Notes: generated by a model from the sequence alone, not told the origin. Shown: positions 23,317-34,429, numbered from the stretch's first letter. The stretch is 64,000 nucleotides of DNA from Ariolimax columbianus (GCA_036924085.1 JAVGWX010000007.1:37074643-37138642); one strand, 5' to 3'. Made by a program: numbers and translations.

Positions 23317-23960
23317 CGTACATGCGGAGTTTCATTGTATCTATTATTTCTGCTATCCATCTTTTGTGTGGGCGGCCCTTGGTTTGTATCCATTGTATCT
23401 GTATAGAATTGCATTCTTAGGGATACTATCTGGTGTTTGACATGTCATGTGGACGAACCGTTTGGTTTGCTGTCTCTTAATGTGGTCTACAATTGGTATT
23501 GTACCTACTTGTCTCCTAATATCTTTGTTTCTGATTCTATCCATTCTGTTACACCCAACCATTCTGTACAGGCATTTAATCTCTGTTGTTACATTGTGTC
23601 TATAATCTTTGTCTGTTAATGTCCAATTCTGGCACCGATAGCACAATGTTGGTAGGAATATTGTGTTGTATAGCATTCATTTTGTATCCATTGTCACGTG
23701 CTTACATTGTAATATCGGGATAATTTGCCCAATGATTTCACTTACTTTACTACATCTGTTTTGGATTTTGATGTCGGCTTAGCCGTCTGCTGAGATTATG
23801 TTACTTAGGTACATTAAATTTGTCATTTGTTTTACTTGTTAGCTTTGTATAAATATTGTTGTTTCTATTTTGTTTCTTGCAATCATCATAACTTTGGTTT
23901 TCTCTATTTTGATTTTCTTACTGTAATATGTACACACCGTATTAAGATTGTTGATATGTT
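23317..23960 (-). mobile_element. LINE-D ORF2 C-terminal region
   Basis: Minus-strand frame 23353-23676 encodes NTIFLPTLCYRCQNWTLTDK, CNRMDRIRNKDIRRQVGT, QQTKRFVHMTCQTPDSIPKN and a PRAAHTKDG end. Upstream (to 23960) broken frames give INNLNTVCTYYSKKIKIEK and ISADG.ADIKIQNRCSKVSE. Its 3' end runs straight into the 57-bp satellite. Confidence 0.8.
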
Positions 23961-23967
23961 CCTGCAG

Positions 23968-24146
23968 TTGTTGTTTTTGTGTGCGTTCGCCTTATTTCTC
24001 TATTTGCCAAGGAGGTGTGCATTGCATGACTTCGGCATGTATTTTACGTAAGTGTCTGTTTCCCCGTGGTAACGACCGATGATGTGATGGGTAGCGAACC
24101 CAGTACCTTCGGGTTGTGACTTAACCACTAGTCCACGCCGTCCCTA
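23968..24146 (-). mobile_element. SINE-A copy
   Basis: Reverse of the SINE-A: GTGCGTTCGCCTTATTTCTC tail side, CCCCGTGGTAACGACC, B box region AGCGAACCCAG, and head end TTAACCACTAGTCCACGCCG. Some internal sequence is missing. Confidence 0.85.
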
Positions 24147-24149
24147 TCT

Positions 24150-24745
24150 GAGGTTGATATTAGTGCTACAAAGAGAAAATTCATTTAAGTGATCACTGAG
24201 GTTGTTTCCCTCACTAATGTTGGCTTTCTTTACATATTGCACTTATATATGTGATAAAAAGTAAAGGAGATACAACCATGCCAATTTTTTTTGTATATCC
24301 TGTGTTTGTTCTTACTATACATTGGCTATTCGCAGACAGACTCCTGCATAGGTTGGTCAAATGTTTATTTATTTCAGAACGTTCTAATGTTGTACACAGT
24401 TGGTATATATTTACTCGGTTGAATAAGTCTCATGAAGTAAAAACGCACACAAAAAAAAAGTATACGAATAGCCTTCAGCTAACTGGTAGCAGACATACAC
24501 ATTTGAATACTAGGATTCCAAGTAAGTAAGTAAATGATTACTTTTTGTTTATTTATTTCAAGAACACCAATTTGCAGACACACAATATATTTGTTCATAT
24601 CATACGTTCAATAAATCAGAGAATTACATTCAAATGTTAATTTTTTGTTTGATCACAAACATTACAATGATAACAATATTGTTATACAGCATGTGCAAGT
24701 AATAATCAATCAGTGTCGATAATTTATGTACCATCCTTTATAAGA
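24150..24745. other. Unassigned AT-rich sequence
   Basis: Nothing recognised. Confidence 0.4.
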
Positions 24746-25125
24746 CAATATTCCTACTCACATTGTCCTATCAGAATTGGACATTAACAAACAAAAATAA
24801 AAGAAACACTCTAACAACAGAGATGAAATGCCTGTGTAAATTGCATGGAGTAACAAAAATGGATAGAATCAGAAATGAAGACATTAGGAGACAAGTAGGT
24901 ACAACATCAGTGCTAGACCTCATCAAAAGACAGCAAACAAAATGGTTTGACCAGGTGACACATCAAACACCAGATAGTAGCCCTCAGAAAGCAATGCTAT
25001 ACAGAAAACAATTGATACAAGACCACGCAAAAGATTGGTAGCAGGAATAGTAGAAAACAGTAAGGCCCGGCCAAGAAACCTCTACATAACCTGACACTGA
25101 AAGGCACAACAGGAAAAAAAGCGAA
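24746..25125 (+). mobile_element. LINE-D C-terminal end with a single 57-bp unit
   Basis: Frame 24763-25041 encodes YQNWTLTNKNKRNTLTTEMK, MDRIRNEDIRRQVGTTS, LIKRQQTKWFDQVTHQTP and QDHAKDW. It is followed at 25060-25110 by GGCCCGGCCAAGAAACCTCT ... CCTGACACTGAAAGGCACAA, one unamplified 57-bp unit. The element then ends in an A/G-rich stretch. Confidence 0.8.
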
Positions 25126-25734
25126 GAGAAAGAAGATGTAATAACAGACCCACCACCCCATACAATGCATGTTGTGGAAGATGACTAACTAGGGCTCAGC
25201 ATGAGACTGGTATCGTCATCATGTTACCACACAGTACCACATTACCTGTAACTATGTAATACAACCACACTAAGTCCAGTACTCTGACTAAAACATCAAC
25301 AGTACCACAACACATGTGTTGTATGTAAATGATCACAGCGGACTCTCAACGCTGTAGTCGTCATAATATACGTTATACTTTCTCCACTTGTAATTTTTGT
25401 CATACTTTGTTAGATCTTCTCCAATGGGTAGAATTGGTTTGTACTTGGGCAGAAGGCCTGTATAGACAAAATGAGAGATTCGGTTACAGACTGGGTTCTG
25501 TGTTTATTTCAATCCATTAACTCTTTGTTTAGCTATAAATAAAAAGGGCTCACACCTTCAAAGACTGTGTTTTCAAAATCCCAACGCTTCGGGTTCGATT
25601 CCCACCATGTCCAGTTTGGCAGACACTTGGCTTTTTCCCCTGGCGATTACTCTTCCATGAACGAAAAGTAATGGCAGCCTACCATACTGCACACTTGCCA
25701 AGAAACTTATAACAGCCAAATAGGTGGCGGTTGT
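25126..25734. other. Unassigned, with a tRNA-like B box
   Basis: GGGTTCGATTCCC at 25591-25603 fits a B box, perhaps the head of a decayed SINE, but no A box is clear. The rest is unrecognised. Confidence 0.35.
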
Positions 25735-25930
25735 AAGAAGTGACGTTCTGCAAAGGACATGCCACTTACTTTTTACACATCTTCAACAGTCTGGTTATTT
25801 CAGCCATGGTATATGGCTGCAAGGTGTGGAACCTACGGAAAGCTGACGCAGATAGACTCTGCACTGCTCAACAAGCAATGGAGCAAAGAACATTGAAGAT
25901 CTCCATTCAAGAAATAGTATCGAGACAAAT
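25735..25930 (+). mobile_element. LINE-C fragment
   Basis: HIFNSLVISAMVYGCKVWNL and ADRLCTAQQAMEQRTLKIS match 51340-51450 (HTFNSMVIPVMIYG...). C-terminal RT region. Confidence 0.7.
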
Positions 25931-26240
25931 TTGAGGTGATTTAATACAGGTTTATAAGATAATCAACTGTAAGGATAAATTAGACTATAACAAGTTTTTT
26001 TCAAAATGCAACTTATGATAACAAGAGCTACAAATTAACTAAAGAAAGATCCAGATTAGATGTTTGGAAATATTTTTTTAGTCAGAGAGTGGTAAATGCT
26101 TGGAATGCATTGCCACAGGAAGGATTAATGCATTCAAGAATAGATTAGATGTGCATAGTTTTTAAAGCAAGGAAATGTAAATTAAACCGGTTGTATACAA
26201 ACTCTGCAGTCTTCTAAACCAGTATAAAAACGCTTAGTTT
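25931..26240 (+). mobile_element. CR1-like LINE 3' end
   Basis: AGGTGATTTAATACAGGTTT through the R.WNALP region to GGTTGTATACAAACTCTGCA and CCAGTATAAAAACGC. It joins the LINE-C piece directly. Confidence 0.8.
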
Positions 26241-26564
26241 AAGTGTTTTTTTAACAGACAAAATCCGCAACGCAGAGATCAGACGCCAAACTTCTTTCAC
26301 TGACATCATAAATGTCACGCTGTTACAAAATACAGATGGGCGGGCCGGCCGGATAACAGATGGACACGTAGAGTAACGTCGTGGTAGCCCTACAACTTTG
26401 GAGGCTCTCGCGTGCGACAGAGACTGAGAAATGGCCTGAAGGAGTCCTGGGCCCAACATTTTTACTCAACAATTGGCTACCTGGCATCAGACACACATGC
26501 CTGATTGAATACCAGGATTTAAAGTTAACTCTTTACTATGCATCTTCTTCTTCTTCAGCGTTCT
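26241..26564. other. Unassigned, ending in a SINE-C/LINE-C type tail
   Basis: 26460-26530 carries TTGGCTACCTGGCATCAGAC and GATTGAATACCAGGATT, the 3' block also seen at 51715-51765, 55800 and 56210. A (TTC)n AGCGTT stretch at 26548-26562 is the reverse of the repeat F-type tail. Confidence 0.5.
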
Positions 26565-27285
26565 TACCTACATAATTTGACTAATATCAACACTAATCTT
26601 ACCTACATAAAATGACTAACATCAACACTAATCTTAACTATATAATATGACTAATTTCAACAAAAATCTTAACTATATAATATGACTAACATCAACACTA
26701 ATCTTAACTACATATGACTAACATCAACCCTAATCTTAACTATATAATATGACTAACATCAACCCTAATCTTAACTATATAATATGACTAATTTCAACAC
26801 TAATCTTAACTATATAATATGACTAACATCAACACTAATCTTAACTACATATGACTAATTTTAACCCTAATCTTAACTACATAATATGACTAACATCAAC
26901 ACTAATCTTAACTACATAATATGACTAACATCAACACTAATCTTAACTACATAATATGACTAACATCAACACTAATCTTAACTATATTTTTAAATTTTTT
27001 TTTGCGTTCGCCTAATTTCTCTAGTCACCAAGGCTGTGTGCGTTGCACTGTGTTTTTATTTTGCGCCTGTCGGTCCAGTGCATCCAACTTTAGCATGCAT
27101 TTTATGTAAGGGTCTGCTTCCTCCTGCATTTTTAAAGGGTTTGCTTCCCCGGGGTAACGGCCGGTGCTGTGATGGGGATCAAACCCAGCACCTTCTGGGT
27201 GTGAGCCGTGCCACTTAACCACTAGGACACGCCGTCCTCATCTTAACTATATGACTAATATCAACACTAATCTTACCTGCAGAAT
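26565..27285. repeat. 35-bp satellite, ~13 units, interrupted by SINE-A
   Basis: Units of ATGACTAACATCAACACTAA + TCTTAACTACATA. It is broken at 26988-27239 by SINE-A and resumes at 27240 with one or two units. Confidence 0.92.
26988..27239 (-). mobile_element. SINE-A, full length, with target duplication
   Basis: Flanked by ATCTTAACTATAT (13 bp) at 26975-26987 and 27240-27252, the target duplication from the satellite. On the minus strand: head with A box TGTCCTAGTGG, B box GGGTTTGATCCCC, GTTACCCCGGGGAAGCAAAC, one copy of the GGAGGAAGCAGACCC unit, and an A-rich tail. About 250 bp; the best reference copy. Confidence 0.92.
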
Positions 27286-27289
27286 ATGA

Positions 27290-27529
27290 TTGATACAAAA
27301 TATTTTGTAGCTTCCATTGCATTTTGAAACACATTCCAGTTGCATATCTCGGTAGGATTTGTCCGTCTGGTGATATGAACTGCTGCAGTATTAGGACATC
27401 CTAAACAAACAAACAAATAAAAAATTGTTTCATTGAACACCAAACAAACCACATAAAATGGAAAAGGACTCGTAGAACAGTCTTTATTGCAAATGGATAC
27501 CTCCATATGTGTTCAGTCCCTTTTATTGC
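27290..27529. other. Unassigned sequence
   Basis: Nothing recognised. Confidence 0.3.
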
Positions 27530-27815
27530 TGAAAATGCCTACGACAGAGTGTGAACTCCGTAAAGTCAAAGTAAAGTGAAAATTCAGCCGAATTAACCAC
27601 TGGTTGGAAATAGAGTTTTTGAAGACTTCATTGTACTAAGCCACAGCCTGTGAGGGGTTGGGTGGCCAGTGCCATTCCTTGCTGTATTGACTTTCCCTAA
27701 CACATGCGTCAGGTACCCATTTACAGCTGGACTGACTGGCGATTCGAACCGAGACACACTGTTAACACAGAAAATGGCAAATTGCTCGCTGTGAACTGAG
27801 CTAATGCGCCCCTAC
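27530..27815 (-). mobile_element. SINE-B copy
   Basis: Minus strand: GGCGCATTAGCTCAGTTCAC (A-box side), B box GGTTCGAATCG at 27740-27750, AGCTGTAAATGGGTACCTGA and CACTGGCCACCCAACCCCTC. The body is shared with 55118-55290 and more loosely with 30690-30945. Confidence 0.85.
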
Positions 27816-28077
27816 GTAGCGCACACAAACAAATTTACAACAATAATACTTATACATAACCAAGTACCTTTCATAAAGCTGTTCCCAACCTTTCATAAGC
27901 AGAAGCAGTTCACCCAGGTTTCTCACTTTCCACGTTTGGATTTGATCTGATGTTAAGATATGTCACCATTTTCGAGCCTTGGTAGTGATAGTCAATGACC
28001 ATGACGTCCTATGGCATCTTACAGGCCAGCAAAAAAGCTGCTTCTCTGACCTGTCTAGATTGGTAGAATCATCAGCC
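27816..28077. other. Unassigned sequence
   Basis: Nothing recognised. Confidence 0.3.
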
Positions 28078-28664
28078 ACAGAGTCTCAGCTCTATACAGG
28101 TACCAGCCACCAACTGAGTCTCAGCTCTATACAGGTACCACCCACCAACTGAGTCTCAGCTCTGTACAGGTACCAGCCACAAACTGAGTCTCAGCTCTAT
28201 ACAGGTACCACCCACCAACTGAGTCTCAGCTCTGTACAGGTACCAGCCACCAACTGAGTCTCATCTCTATACAGGTACCAGCCAGCCACCAACTGAGTCT
28301 CATCTCTATACAGGTACCAGCCACCAACTGAGTCTCAGCTCTATACAGGTACCAGCCACAAACTAAGTCTCAGCTCTATACAGGTACCAGCCACCAACTG
28401 AGTCTCAGCTCTATACAGGTACCAGCCACCAACTGAGTCTCAGCTCTATACAGGTACCAGCCACAAACTTAGTCTCAGCTCTATACAGGTACCAGCCAGC
28501 CACCAACTGAGTCTCAGCTCTATACAGGTACCAGCCAGCCACCAACTGAGTCTCAGCTCTATACAGGTATCAGCCACCAACTGAGTCTCAGCTCTATACA
28601 GGTACCACCCACCAACTGAGTCTCAGCTCTATACAGGTATCAGCCACCAACTGAGTCTCAGCTT
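28078..28664. repeat. 35-bp tandem repeat, ~16 units
   Basis: Units of GAGTCTCAGCTCTATACAGG + TACCAGCCACCAACT. A CCAGCCAGCCACC variant adds 4 bp in some units. Confidence 0.95.
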
Positions 28665-28989
28665 CCAGACTTATTGGAAACATGTAATATGGATGACGTA
28701 TTAAGGGGGAATGACAATGCGATGCACGTGGCTGAACATTGGAAACAATAAGAAGTCTAATGTGGTGCCCAGGATACGGAAAGCAAGTAAGCTGCAGAAC
28801 AAACCATTCCTAAAGGACTCTGGCTCTAACTACACACCGCCAAGATCAGAAGAGCATGAGCTGCTAAGTAAGGAACATCCCACGTATCTTAGAATCCCAC
28901 TAGATCAACAACTAAATCTCCAGAACTGCATTCAGAATATGAAGAATAAGAAGTTAAACGATTATAGCTATCGTAGAGGTTTACTGGAT
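28665..28989. other. Unassigned, open frame without domain
   Basis: A frame from 28711 (about 96 codons before it enters SINE-A) has no recognised domain. Might be a retroelement piece. Confidence 0.3.
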
Positions 28990-29228
28990 CAGACAAATAT
29001 TTTTATTTGGTTTTTTTTTGCGTTCGCATTATTTCTCTAATCCCCAAAGTGGTGTCCGTTGCACTGTGGTTTTTATTTTGCGCCGGTCAACCCAGTGCAT
29101 CCGAATTCAACATGCATTTTATGCTTCCTCCTGCATTTTCTAAGGGATTGTTTCCCCCGGGGGTAACAGCCAACCCAACACCTTCTGTTGTAAGCCGTGT
29201 CACTTAACCACTTGTCCATGCCGTCCCC
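28990..29228 (-). mobile_element. SINE-A copy
   Basis: Tail TTTTTTTTGCGTTCGCATTA at left, GCATTTTATGCTTCCTCC, CCCGGGGGTAACAGCC, and a decayed head ending TTAACCACTTGTCCATGCCG. Confidence 0.9.
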
Positions 29229-29339
29229 GAAGATATTTGGAGAGGTTGGTAGACTATGTCTGCTATACTATACAATGTAATGGTGCTCCGTCAACATGTT
29301 TTAAATTGAACTTAGAATCCTTGGAACAACTCTGAGTTA

Positions 29340-30431
29340 TTAACCCTACCAGACCGCTGTACCCATTTTTAGGTAATTTCCTTAACTGCCGCTATACCTA
29401 ATTTACGGTACTTTGGGTAGTTCGTGAATAAAATGCGTCAGAATCTAAAAATAACCAATCAATCGTGGTCAAACCTCATGATTAGTCATTGCAAATGTCT
29501 GCCCCCATGTTTGAATTGAGTTTGTGGGGTTTAACATGAACAAATTCTGAAAATTGACAATGAAACGAGCGGCTTATGAACCAAGCACTTCAACAGGAAA
29601 GCAAAGTAAATCTAGGCTTATGACAGTCCAACAGGTGATCAATAATTTGGTTGATTCAGACTCTGAGGAGTCAGAATTTAATTAAGAATACGTTTCCAGT
29701 TAAAGTGAAACAGACAGCGAGAGCTTGAGTGATGAGGAGAATCTTGAACCTTGTAGATCTAGATCGATAGTAAGAGAAGGGGGGCGTATCCCTCAAACAG
29801 CTGATGGGGAAAATCTAGGTGGTGATGAAGGTTGGACAAGGAATTTTGTATCACCAAATACAGATCTGAATTTCAATGAGGATGGAAAAGGCCCAGTGAA
29901 CATTCCTGGATATATCACAGAGGAGAGTGAACCGATTGACTTTTCGTCCTTGTTTTTGGATGATACTTTCTGGCAAAATTTGACAGAGAAAACCAACCTC
30001 CGGGCACACCAATTGCATATAGCAAAGCCCAACTCCTACAATGCCAAAAATGTCAAGGATACCACAGTGGAAGAAATGAAGGCTTTTCTTGGACTGAGGA
30101 TCTATATGGAATACTTATGTATAAAGCCCAGCTATCGGAATTATTGGACAAATGAGGGCTCTTTGTTGGGTTTACTCCTGGATTTCGAAATGTTATGACT
30201 CGAGACAGATTCTTGGCCCTGTGCTGGGTGGATTGGCACACAAAGGTGGAATATTGACGCTAGATGAAAGGTAAACCTATTTTCTACATGTCTCCGTTAC
30301 ATCTTATTCTAACCACTTGTTTGCATGTAACTAACATTTTTCTATATCATGTTGGTTTTTTTCTCTTTAATGCTCAGGAGCCCAGGTATGGGGGACAGTT
30401 AGGTTCAGGGCCTCAGGTCTGGTAGGGTTAA
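29340..30431 (+). mobile_element. Non-autonomous piggyBac element with TIRs and TTAA
   Basis: TTAA at 29340-29343 and 30428-30431 flank perfect 12-bp inverted repeats CCCTACCAGACC (29344-29355) and GGTCTGGTAGGG (30416-30427). TTAA duplication and CCC...GGG ends are hallmarks of piggyBac. The element is 1084 bp, too short for a full transposase (usually ~1.8 kb of coding). It carries only the N-terminal third. Confidence 0.92.
29560..30230 (+). pseudogene. piggyBac transposase, N-terminal part, broken
   Basis: Reading from ATG 29560 (MKRAAYEPSTSTGKQSKSRL), in-frame stops occur at 29683 and 29701, and then the frame is open to 30196. It has an acidic Ser/Glu-rich N-terminus, PIDFSSLFLDDTFWQNLTEK, and TTVEEMKAFLGLRIYMEYL ... 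PSYRNYWTNEG, typical of the region ahead of the piggyBac DDD domain. A frameshift near 30170 hides the next conserved piece, VMTRDRFLALCWVDW, which sits in another frame. The catalytic domain is deleted. Confidence 0.85.
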
Positions 30432-30439
30432 TGAGGAAG

Positions 30440-30685
30440 TAAAGGTTTAAAGGCGTTAAAGATGAGGGCTCGACTTCATCGTCGTGGATCTCCCCATATG
30501 GGTTGGTCTCTCTCCGCAAAACGGCATGCTGCCTGCCTAGAGGATCACACAAATCACGAACTCCGTAGCTCCAGGGATCTCTGCGAAAAAACTGCCATCA
30601 TAAACCGGCTGTCACAGCTCAAATTCGAACCCAGACCGTCTGAAAATGGCTTGACCACTTTGCCATGGAGACCTCTGTAAAGTAA
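30440..30685 (-). mobile_element. SINE-D, tRNA-headed
   Basis: Minus strand starts AGGTCTCCATGGCAAAGTGG (A-box side) and has B box GGGTTCGAATTT at 30621-30632, then a body not shared with SINE-A, -B or -C. Single copy here. Confidence 0.65.
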
Positions 30686-30689
30686 AGGT

Positions 30690-30945
30690 TTGTCCCATAG
30701 TAGTTATGCTACTGTCAGGGATTGAAGTTGTTAAAGATTTCAGTATTCAAAGCCACATCTTATATGAGGTAGAATGGCCAGTTCCATGTTTCTTTCCTCA
30801 CTGCTTTTTACTTCCCACTCATATGTCTGGTATCCATTTATAGTTGGGTCAACTAGAGCGTGATGGTCGAGGGAATTGAATCCTATATCTTTGCCGCGAA
30901 AAGCAAGTGCTCTACCACTACACTCATCAGACACTCTATTAATGG
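30690..30945 (-). mobile_element. SINE-B-like, diverged
   Basis: Minus strand: TGATGAGTGTAGTGGTAGAG (A-box side), B box GGATTCAATTCC near 30871-30883, then CAACTATAAATGGATACCAG and GGAACTGGCCATTC, parallel to SINE-B. Confidence 0.7.
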
Positions 30946-30989
30946 GGAAATGAGGTTAATAACGTCGCCCTCAAAGCTGGATGAAAAAA

Positions 30990-31550
30990 AGGAGGGCTTA
31001 TAGACACATGGCAAGCTGCAATTCTAAGGGCAGCATCAGTCACCTCATAAGGAGAGATCACAGAACCATTTACTGGCTAAGAAACTAGCACATCCCACTT
31101 ATCAATCATCAGAACAAAATCCAATCACAACACACTTCAAAGTGCCAGCTGTGTACACACCAATATGAAACCACTGATCACCATCTCTTTGAGTGGCCGC
31201 TGTGCAAAAAAAAAGTAAGTAGCATGACCTTTACAGAACGCCGCTTTTTGACAGTTATAAATTTGCACCTTACTGTCTGACTTCAACAGGCATTTTTTAG
31301 TACCGGGCTAGCCTTAACACATCCATATGAAACCATTGAACAACATCTCTTTGAATGCCCAACACTTGACCAGGTTATGAAAATATGTATCCCTCCGAGA
31401 CCAGCTAAACAAAACTCTTTGTATGCTAATAAACAACTAACATTTACGTGCAACCCCATTACATGGCACTGGACCCAATGACAAGAGCCACAGCTCTGCT
31501 TTATCCATAATAACAATAACAACAAATTGCAACCAATTAAATCCACCCAC
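30990..31550 (+). mobile_element. Diverged RNase H-type LINE 3' end
   Basis: CVHTNMKPLITISL and, in a second partial copy, HPYETIEQHLFECPTLDQV resemble the zinc-knuckle end (C...TAEHLLQNCP) of I-like LINEs. It ends with an ATAACAATAACAAC tail. The knuckle block occurs twice (31160-31200 and 31315-31370), separated by ~100 bp including a repeat F scrap (31275-31310). Confidence 0.5.
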
Positions 31551-31834
31551 ATAAAATTGTTGTATTACTCTGGGAACTTACTCTGTATGTGATACTATCT
31601 TGGAAATCGCATAATGGACATTTTGTTGGTGATTTGATGGTACGAACTGTTTGGTTATCTGGTTCTAGTGGCACACCTTTGATCTGAGGACAGTGGAAGG
31701 AAAGAGATGGAATACAATTGTTAGTGTCAGTAAGTGTCTTACCTTAAATGTCACTGAACTGAACAATACCTAGGAATCAGACAGCCTATAATCTCATATG
31801 ATGAGTATTCAAAGCTATAATGCTTAGTCATGTT
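31551..31834. other. Unassigned sequence
   Basis: Nothing recognised. Confidence 0.3.
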
Positions 31835-32260
31835 ATACAACAATATACCAAGCTGTAAAAGGGTACCCAACTCTTGGAATGATGTGACCCTCGAAATGTG
31901 GTTATACAGAAGAATGTGTCGCATTTCGTGGAAAGAGAAACAAATAAATAGTGACGTCTTGATGAGAGTAGGTGTGGGTAGAGATCTTTTGACAGACATT
32001 AAGATTAGGTAAGTCAAATATTTTGGTCATATAAAAAGACATGATACTTTATTGAAAACATTGCTAAAGGGGAAGATTGAAGGTCGGCAGACAAGAGGCG
32101 GGCAGCGCTGTAAGTGGGAGAGCAACATCAAAAGATGGACTAATGTCAGTCTGGCTAAGTGTACCGTCAAGACAAGAGACAGTGGATATTGGAGGTCCAG
32201 TACAGCGAACCTTTGTTGCGGAGACAGGACTTGAATTGATTGATGATGAGACAATTAGAG
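31835..32260 (+). mobile_element. LINE-B-like ORF2 C-terminal fragment
   Basis: Peptides EMWLYRRMCRISWKEKQINS, VLMRVGVGRDLLTDIK, KYFGHIKRHDTLLKTLLKGK and EGRQTRGGQRCKW correspond to the C-terminal RRMLRI.W ... FGH..R region of LINE ORF2 proteins. One stop near 32010. Confidence 0.7.
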
Positions 32261-32339
32261 CCAGCTCAGTGTGTACAAGCAGGCTAATGTGTGCGCACAT
32301 CTGTGAATTGAAAGCTGATATTTTGTTGCAAGCATGCAC

Positions 32340-32690
32340 TTTCTTAATATGGTCTTTTTTTTCTTCCTCATTCGTCTTCAGACTTCAACTTCAATGACTC
32401 TAATGAAGGCAGTAGTCGACTTGAGGCTCCGTGCACTTCTGTACAATTTCTCATGGAAGGACACTGGCTGTTGTGAAATGCTACTTCTTTTGTCGGTATA
32501 CAGTGAGCAGCACTGAAAAATATGTTCTGCTGTCACGGGGGTCCGTAGCGCTAATCTTGAACTTATTGTATTGATGACATTTCAGTCCGTTGTGTCCTGT
32601 GCGTAGCCGGAGGATGATCACCTGATCTCGCCTGAAAGTTGTTGGTAGGCAACACAGGCCTAACACTACTTCCAGATTTACGCTTGGTCA
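32340..32690 (-). mobile_element. Diverged I-like LINE, 3' end
   Basis: Minus-strand peptide FRRDQVIILRLRTGHNGLKC and YNKFKI align with NRREQVVVFRLRTGHNRLRY and NKLKIG of the main family. Confidence 0.7.
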
Positions 32691-32729
32691 GCATATAATT
32701 AATCTGATGTGTGGTATTAGGCAATGGTT

Positions 32730-32965
32730 TTTACTCAAGTGAGATTGCGTTCCAGCCTGTTCCAACCTTCACTGCTCCAGCACCAGGGTCCGTAAGCATT
32801 ACCTTTCCTTTGGAGTAAACAAAGCAGACCAAGAGAGGGACCATACTGCATGGGCAATACAATGGTCTCCATATTTCTGCCAGGGCTTTGTGCTAACAGG
32901 ACAATTACTATCGTCTGACAATACGTAAAGAGCCAATGAGAGTGTGAGAACAAATGCAGAAGAAG
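32730..32965 (+). repeat. Dispersed repeat with (GAA)n tail, single copy
   Basis: Loosely resembles repeat F (TTCCAGCCTGTTCC..., GAGAGTGTGAGAACAAATGC), ending GCAGAAGAAGAAGATGAGC. Relationship to F uncertain. Confidence 0.4.
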
Positions 32966-33074
32966 AAGATGAGCACCGTACAATGGCCCAGATTATTAAG
33001 AGGTCTGTGATCCACACAGGAGAAAAACAAACGTACCACAGCAAAGAAGGATGAAATGAAAGCAAGACATTTTT

Positions 33075-33305
33075 AGAATAGTATGTGTTACAAAATGTGA
33101 TAACATAGAATTGTAAATGTTGTATGTGTTATAAAATGTGATAACACGGATTAGTAAATGTTGTATGTGTTACAAAATGTGATAACATGGAATAGTAAAT
33201 GTTGTACGTGTTATAAAATGTGATAACATGGAATAGTAAATGTTGTATGTCTTACAAAATGTGATAACATGGAATGGTAAATGTTGTATGTGTTACAAAA
33301 TGAAT
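33075..33305. repeat. 41-bp tandem repeat, 5-6 units
   Basis: Units of GTTGTATGTGTTACAAAATG + TGATAACATGGAATAGTAAAT. Confidence 0.93.
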
Positions 33306-34374
33306 ATTAAACTGGAGAACTAAACATATGCTCTTCATAAAAACTTCACTGATTGTTACCAGGCACAAAAGAGGAGCAAAGAATAGAAATACTATAATCC
33401 ACCAGGTAGGTCATTCAAGGCAACTAAAGAGGGTTGGGCATGGGGCTGCCAATCTCATCCTGTTTAAACTGTACTGTAAGCAGCAACTCCCCCCCCCCCC
33501 CCCCACCCCAGCCAGCCACACACAAAAAAAAGTATGATAGGTACAATTCAACATTTAATGACTTGGCGTATTTTTGTTGAACATCTATGCTCCACTGGGA
33601 GCTGAAAACGTTTTGATTTGATTGATTCATGAAAACTTACCACTGTAGTGTTTTCTGTTTTTGATATCTCAACTGTGAAGATAAATAAAAATAGATCAAT
33701 CAGTTTTATAAGACATTAGTTGCAACAATAGCATGTTTGCTTATATGAGGGGCTTCAAATAAAAACCTTTCCCTCAGTCAATCAACTATTTTCCTTTTCC
33801 TTTACGGGCAATCAACGGCTGCAAATGATTCTGGGGTCACTTCTCTGTGTGCCTGACCCAGTCAAGAACAATCTGCCCCAGAAGTCACACCACACTTGGC
33901 CAATGAATTTGTATAGGTTTCAACTCTTCACTGCTAAAAAAGGATATGGTGCACATCAATAGTGAGACGTCGATCTTTTAACTGCAATTATGACGTCATG
34001 TTGTTTGTCTGCCCACGATGGCACATGTAGAACACTCTTGACATCCTTAGCAACCATATTAGTAAGTTACAATACAAGGGTATGGTTTTTCTCATTTCTA
34101 TCCCACTTTTAAGGTTTTCATTTGAATCCCCCTCATATATCAATAAGAGCAACTTCTTCGAGCCTTCAGCTAATTGAACCAATAATGCCAAATTTGCAGT
34201 CCATTCATGTAAAAATGTATATTCTTTCAAAAATGTTATTGTGAAAGACAAGAACTAATTCATGAGATGTTGGTTTAGTTAAAACTAAAAGTATTGGTTA
34301 TATGTATAATAATAATATACACCTGAGTTAGTTCTACATTATATTATTCATACTATGGCCACATTGTAGCAGTT
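33306..34374. other. Unassigned AT-rich sequence with poly-C tract
   Basis: A run of C at 33489-33504. No coding, SINE or RT signal seen in over 1 kb. Confidence 0.4.
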
Positions 34375-34425
34375 AGTATACAGGTTTAACAGACTCTGTA
34401 TTTGTATACAACCAGTTTCTTGGAG
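34375..34425 (-). mobile_element. CR1-like LINE tail scrap
   Basis: CAGACTCTGTATTTGTATACAACCAG is the reverse of the family tail. Confidence 0.55.
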
Positions 34426-34429
34426 GGTG

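Noticed and set aside
20734..23420. Long open frames (264, 248 and 422 codons) reading as a repetitive protein
   Set aside because: They come from a 57-bp satellite whose period is a multiple of three. A one-base insertion shifts one into the next, and the unit derives from a LINE 3' end.
28711..29040. 109-codon open frame
   Set aside because: The last part is SINE-A sequence, and the first ~96 codons show no known domain.
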